Of a stretch of DNA of 8,916 nt, positions 6,590 to 8,916 are shown piece after piece. Made by a program: the position numbers and the translations under genes. Source of the DNA: Ruminococcaceae bacterium UBA945 (GTDB taxonomy: Bacteria > Bacillota > Clostridia > Oscillospirales > Acutalibacteraceae); the NCBI GenBank assembly GCA_002293315.1, contig DBCZ01000063.1:1-8916 (forward strand). The letters run 5' to 3'. The notes below the pieces were generated by a model. That model saw only the letters and a program-made list of their open reading frames with translations. It was not told where the DNA came from and searched no databases. The first letter of the stretch is position 1. The number at the start of each line of letters is the position of its first letter.

Positions 6590-7493
6590 CTTCGCCCCTC
6601 CTCTCCCTGGAGTTAAAGCCCAGCCTGCGAAACACCCTCTTGGGCAGAGATTCCTTTTGGGCGGTGTCGCTTCCGATGAGATACTCCACAAGCGCCTCAC
6701 GCAGCGTGATTCTGTTATAGTCACGGTGAAGCACGCCGTTCACTGCGATGGAAATATGCCCCGTTTCCTCCGAGACCACCACCGCCACGGCGTCTGTCTC
6801 TTCACTTATGCCGATTGCCGCCCTGTGCCTTGTGCCGAGCGAGGAATTGATGTTATCCTTTTTCGTCAGCGGCAGAATGCAGCCCGCCGCCGCGATTTTC
6901 GCGTTGCGAATCACAGCCGCACCGTCATGCAAGGGCGCCTTATTGAAGAAAATATTGCTCAGGATCTCTGACGTCGGCGTGGCGTCTATCATCGTGCCCG
7001 TCGCGATTATCTCGCCGAGGTTCGTCTTCCGCTCAAAGATAATCAGCGCGCCCATCTTAAGCTGCTGGAGATACATCGCAGATTCTGTGACGCAGTCAAT
7101 CACCTTTCCCATCTCCGTGCGCGCAAGAATATCACCGCCGCCGAACGCGCCGGACAGAGACTTGCCAACATTACTTCTTCCCACCTGTTCAAGTGCGCCG
7201 CGTATCTCCGGCTGGAAGATGATGATGAGAACAATGAGACCGTATTGGAAGACATACCGGAAAATCTCGTTTATCATTTTCAAATCGAAAAGATTTGATG
7301 CAAGATAAGCCACTACCAAGAGCAGAAGCCCTTTCACGAGCTGCCCGGCCCTCGTCTCCCTTATCAGCTTTATAAGCTGATAAATCAAGAAGGTGACCAT
7401 CAAGATGTCGATGATGTCCTTAAAGCCGATACTACGCGCCGCGGCAACCAGATTATTGCCGAAGTTCGTGATATAGCTCATTATAACTTCCAT
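6573..7493 (-). CDS. cdaA: Diadenylate cyclase CdaA (membrane c-di-AMP synthase)
   Basis: CdaA condenses two ATP into cyclic di-AMP, a second messenger controlling potassium and osmolyte transport and cell-wall balance. The 306-residue protein has about three membrane segments in residues 25-95, then a DisA_N/DAC domain. Catalytic motifs are intact: APLHDGAAVI with Asp190-Gly191-Ala192, and GTRHRAAIGISE (220-231). The tail after about 275 is charged. ATG at 7493 is preferred because AAGGA lies nine bases upstream; ATG at 7481 has a weaker site. It is preceded by a 149-base gap with its own candidate promoter and a structured leader, so it may be expressed apart from ispDF. Confidence 0.96.
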   Translation of the reverse strand: MEVIMSYITNFGNNLVAAARSIGFKDIIDILMVTFLIYQLIKLIRETRAGQLVKGLLLLVVAYLASNLFDLKMINEIFRYVFQYGLIVLIIIFQPEIRGALEQVGRSNVGKSLSGAFGGGDILARTEMGKVIDCVTESAMYLQQLKMGALIIFERKTNLGEIIATGTMIDATPTSEILSNIFFNKAPLHDGAAVIRNAKIAAAGCILPLTKKDNINSSLGTRHRAAIGISEETDAVAVVVSEETGHISIAVNGVLHRDYNRITLREALVEYLIGSDTAQKESLPKRVFRRLGFNSRERRGEDGQHE

Positions 7494-7505
7494 TTTTCAC
7501 CATCC

Positions 7506-7568
7506 TTACAAAACAAACTCCTCATTTATCTTACACTTGTTCTCAAAGAAAAATGCGGCTCTGCGCAT
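7506..7568 (-). CDS. Possible 20-residue leader ORF upstream of cdaA
   Basis: An ATG at 7568 opens a 20-codon frame ending in TAA at 7506-7508, where the stop merges with the TAAGGA ribosome site of cdaA. GGAGG precedes the ATG but only three bases away, shorter than the optimum. The predicted peptide has three consecutive Phe codons and is otherwise unremarkable. It could be chance; its value is only as a candidate coupling or attenuation leader. Confidence 0.2.
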   Translation of the reverse strand: MRRAAFFFENKCKINEEFVL

Positions 7569-7569
7569 T
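7545..7569 (-). promoter_or_regulatory. Hairpin with T-rich tail in the cdaA leader (possible weak attenuator)
   Basis: AATGCG (7569-7564) pairs with CGCATT (7557-7552) around a CAGAGC loop, followed on the minus strand by TTTCTTT. The stem can be lengthened by A-U and G-U pairs between GGAGGAG and the T-rich tail. The six core pairs are short for an efficient terminator, so partial attenuation or a ribosome-site mask is as likely. Confidence 0.3.
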
Positions 7570-7586
7570 CTCCTCCATTTTATTTA

Positions 7587-7615
7587 ATTGTATCATAAAA
7601 TCCAAAACATATAAA
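7587..7615 (-). promoter_or_regulatory. Candidate extended -10 promoter for cdaA
   Basis: On the minus strand an extended -10, TGATACAAT (core TACAAT at 7592-7587), lies in the 149-base gap between ispF and cdaA. The matching -35 at 17-base spacing is weak (TTTATA, 7615-7610). This would give a leader of about 85 bases before cdaA. No terminator was seen after ispF, so read-through from the ispD promoter is also expected. Confidence 0.45.
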
Positions 7616-7642
7616 GCGTTTCTGCCAATCTTCACATGATTT

Positions 7643-8119
7643 TCAGACATCTTCTTCTATAAGGCAAATTGCCTGAGCCGCAATTCCTTCAAGTGCACCC
7701 GTAAAGCCCATGCCCTCTTCGGTTGTGGCCTTTACGCTGCAAAGGCTCACGTCTATGCCGCAGGCTTTTGCGATATTCTCCCGCATTTGCGGGATATGCG
7801 GCGCGAGCTTAGGCTGCTGAGCAATTATTGTGGAATCAATGTTTGTGATTATAAATCCGGCGGCATTCAGCCTCTCCGCCACCTCACGCAGAAGCAGCAG
7901 ACTGTCTGCGTTTTTATAGGCTTCATCGGTATCCGGAAACAGCATGCCGATGTCTCCGAGCGCGGCCGCGCCCAGCAGAGAATCCGCTATCGCGTGAATA
8001 AGCACATCGGCGTCAGAATGCCCCAGAAGCCCCTTTTCATGCGGAATCTCAACCCCGCCGAGAACCAAGCGCCGCCCGGCGGCAAGCCTGTGAACGTCAT
8101 AGCCTGTTCCCACTCTCAT
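7643..8119 (-). CDS. ispF: 2-C-methyl-D-erythritol 2,4-cyclodiphosphate synthase
   Basis: IspF converts CDP-methylerythritol 2-phosphate to the 2,4-cyclodiphosphate with loss of CMP, in the MEP route to isoprenoid precursors. The 158-residue length is standard. Metal ligands Asp8, His10 and His42 are present in GTGYDVHRL and ADVLIHAIAD. GHSDADVL (33-40), FPDTD (61-65) and ATTEEGMGFTG (131-141) are family signatures. The start overlaps the ispD stop as ATGA, with AGGAGG six bases upstream inside the end of ispD. A separate ispDF pair rather than the fused IspDF enzyme is present. Confidence 0.98.
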   Translation of the reverse strand: MRVGTGYDVHRLAAGRRLVLGGVEIPHEKGLLGHSDADVLIHAIADSLLGAAALGDIGMLFPDTDEAYKNADSLLLLREVAERLNAAGFIITNIDSTIIAQQPKLAPHIPQMRENIAKACGIDVSLCSVKATTEEGMGFTGALEGIAAQAICLIEEDV

Positions 8120-8805
8120 GCTTTGCCTCCTCCGCTCAATAAAAATTCCGCGAGCTCAAAATCCCCCGGCGTCGTGATTTTTATATTGCTGTAATCTCCC
8201 GTCGTGAGGAAAACCCGTTCTCCGAGGTTCTCGATGAGCTGGCAGTCATCGGTGAAGCTTCTATTCTGCTCCTCCGCTTTCTTCAGCGCTTTCATATATA
8301 AGCCCGCCGCGAACACCTGCGGAGTTTGCACGCTCATGAGGCGCTCCCTCAGCGGTGTGCTCACGACGAAGCCGCGTTCATCTATCTCCTTCACAGTGTC
8401 CTTCAACGGCACGGCAAGCGCTGCGGCACCGTATTCAACGGCGTCTTTGCATACTGCGATTATGCTTTCAGGTGACACGAACGGTCGCGCACCGTCATGT
8501 ATGATGACATAATCGGCGTCTTTGGCGGCATTCACCCCGTTTGACACGGATTCCTGGCGCGTCTCGCCGCCCAAAACAAAGCGTATCGGCTTGCTCTCGG
8601 CCGAGAAGCCCGAGAGTATATCCCTGATTATCTCAAGCTCACTGTCTCTGCACACAACGATGATTTCATTTATCTCCGCTGCGTTGAGGAACGGAATGAC
8701 GCTTCGGAGAATTACCGGCACGCCGCCGATTTTCGCAGTAATTTTATTCTGCCCGCACATGCGGCTCCCGCTGCCCGCCGCTACTACAATTGCTGTAAAT
8801 TTCAT
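8116..8805 (-). CDS. ispD: 2-C-methyl-D-erythritol 4-phosphate cytidylyltransferase
   Basis: IspD joins CTP and methylerythritol 4-phosphate to give CDP-methylerythritol, the third MEP-pathway step. The 229-residue protein has the nucleotide-binding start AAGSGSRM (9-16, Arg15), Lys21 as the likely equivalent of the catalytic lysine, LGGETRQESV (78-87), HDGARPFV (103-110), VQTPQVF (159-165), FTDD (184-187) and NIKITTPGD (207-215). The start is ATG at 8805: it begins with the family's MKFTAIVVAAG, has a GAGAAAG-like site, and lies just downstream of a clear promoter. An upstream in-frame start at 8865 would place the promoter inside the gene and is rejected. It is the first gene of the block. 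Confidence 0.97.
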   Translation of the reverse strand: MKFTAIVVAAGSGSRMCGQNKITAKIGGVPVILRSVIPFLNAAEINEIIVVCRDSELEIIRDILSGFSAESKPIRFVLGGETRQESVSNGVNAAKDADYVIIHDGARPFVSPESIIAVCKDAVEYGAAALAVPLKDTVKEIDERGFVVSTPLRERLMSVQTPQVFAAGLYMKALKKAEEQNRSFTDDCQLIENLGERVFLTTGDYSNIKITTPGDFELAEFLLSGGGKA

Positions 8806-8836
8806 TTCTTTCTCACTTTCTGATGTGATACAGTAA

Positions 8837-8865
8837 ATTATATACCTTGAGCACGTTTCATTCAA
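8837..8865 (-). promoter_or_regulatory. Housekeeping-type promoter for ispD
   Basis: On the minus strand the -35 TTGAAT (8865-8860), a 17-base spacer and a perfect -10 TATAAT (8842-8837) lie 32 bases before the ispD start, predicting a leader of about 25 bases. It probably drives ispDF and possibly genes beyond. Confidence 0.8.
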
Positions 8866-8868
8866 GGT
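8844..8868. promoter_or_regulatory. Palindrome overlapping the ispD promoter (candidate operator)
   Basis: ACCTTGA (8844-8850) and TCAAGGT (8862-8868) are perfect inverted 7-base arms separated by 11 bases. One arm covers most of the -35 hexamer and the other lies in the spacer, next to the -10. Centre-to-centre spacing is 18 bases, somewhat wider than the roughly one-turn spacing of many dimeric repressors. The regulator is not identifiable from this window. Confidence 0.4.
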
Positions 8869-8880
8869 GATAAGGCAGAA

Positions 8881-8908
8881 ATAATCCGTGAAATTGTAGG
8901 TTTGTCAA
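8881..8908 (-). promoter_or_regulatory. Second, weaker candidate promoter upstream of ispD
   Basis: A consensus -35 TTGACA (8908-8903) is followed after 16 bases by GATTAT (8886-8881), four of six -10 matches. It points toward ispD and would transcribe through the palindrome. The remaining bases to the right edge hold no recognisable gene. Confidence 0.25.
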
Positions 8909-8916
8909 TGAAGAGT

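Noticed and set aside
6590..6724. Upstream extension of the cdaR/YbbR frame by 45 codons
   Set aside because: The strong AGGAGG site and a typical YbbR N-terminus support ATG at 6589; the extension is cdaA sequence read in another frame.
6748..7308. Plus-strand open frame of 186 codons
   Set aside because: It is antisense to cdaA, whose catalytic motifs are intact; no independent coding evidence was seen.

Overview
This window looks like chromosomal core-gene DNA from a member of the Clostridia (Bacillota), probably uncultured. The supporting evidence is the family set (CdaA, YbbR/CdaR, DUF951, fused Sua5-CoaE, M18 aminopeptidase), strong Shine-Dalgarno sites, and a GC content that looks close to half. 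No phage, transposase, CRISPR, tRNA or rRNA sequence was seen.

All nine genes lie on the minus strand, so transcription runs from high to low coordinates. In order they are: ispD and ispF (two steps of the MEP isoprenoid pathway, ATGA overlap); a 149-base gap holding a candidate promoter and structured leader; cdaA and a cdaR/YbbR-like gene (c-di-AMP synthase and its membrane partner, 17-base overlap); a 62-residue DUF951 protein; prfA (release factor 1); a 540-residue fusion of threonylcarbamoyl-AMP synthase (Sua5/YwlC) with dephospho-CoA kinase (CoaE); a membrane-anchored lytic transglycosylase interrupted by an in-frame TAG; and an M18 aminopeptidase. The block is closed by a strong intrinsic terminator at about 99-141. 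The left edge carries short intergenic repeats. The right edge carries a good promoter overlapped by a palindrome.

The most interesting signals concern the UAG stop codon, which among release factors only RF1 reads. The DUF951 gene just upstream of prfA ends in UAG. The next base begins a perfect 14-bp stem whose 3' arm hides four of the six Shine-Dalgarno bases of prfA. A ribosome waiting at that UAG, or reading through it, would keep the stem open. This suggests RF1 autoregulation through slow termination at the upstream gene; it is a hypothesis, but the geometry is read directly from the sequence. Separately, the transglycosylase has an in-frame UAG followed two bases later by a perfect 10-bp stem, and the frame then continues through the conserved C-terminal half. 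That could be programmed readthrough, a fresh nonsense mutation or a sequencing error. UAG also ends the transglycosylase and the aminopeptidase, and RF1 with an intact PxT stop-recognition motif is encoded here, so wholesale reassignment of UAG is unlikely.

The rest is orderly housekeeping: isoprenoid precursors, c-di-AMP signalling, translation termination, tRNA t6A modification, the last step of CoA synthesis, cell-wall turnover and peptide recycling.
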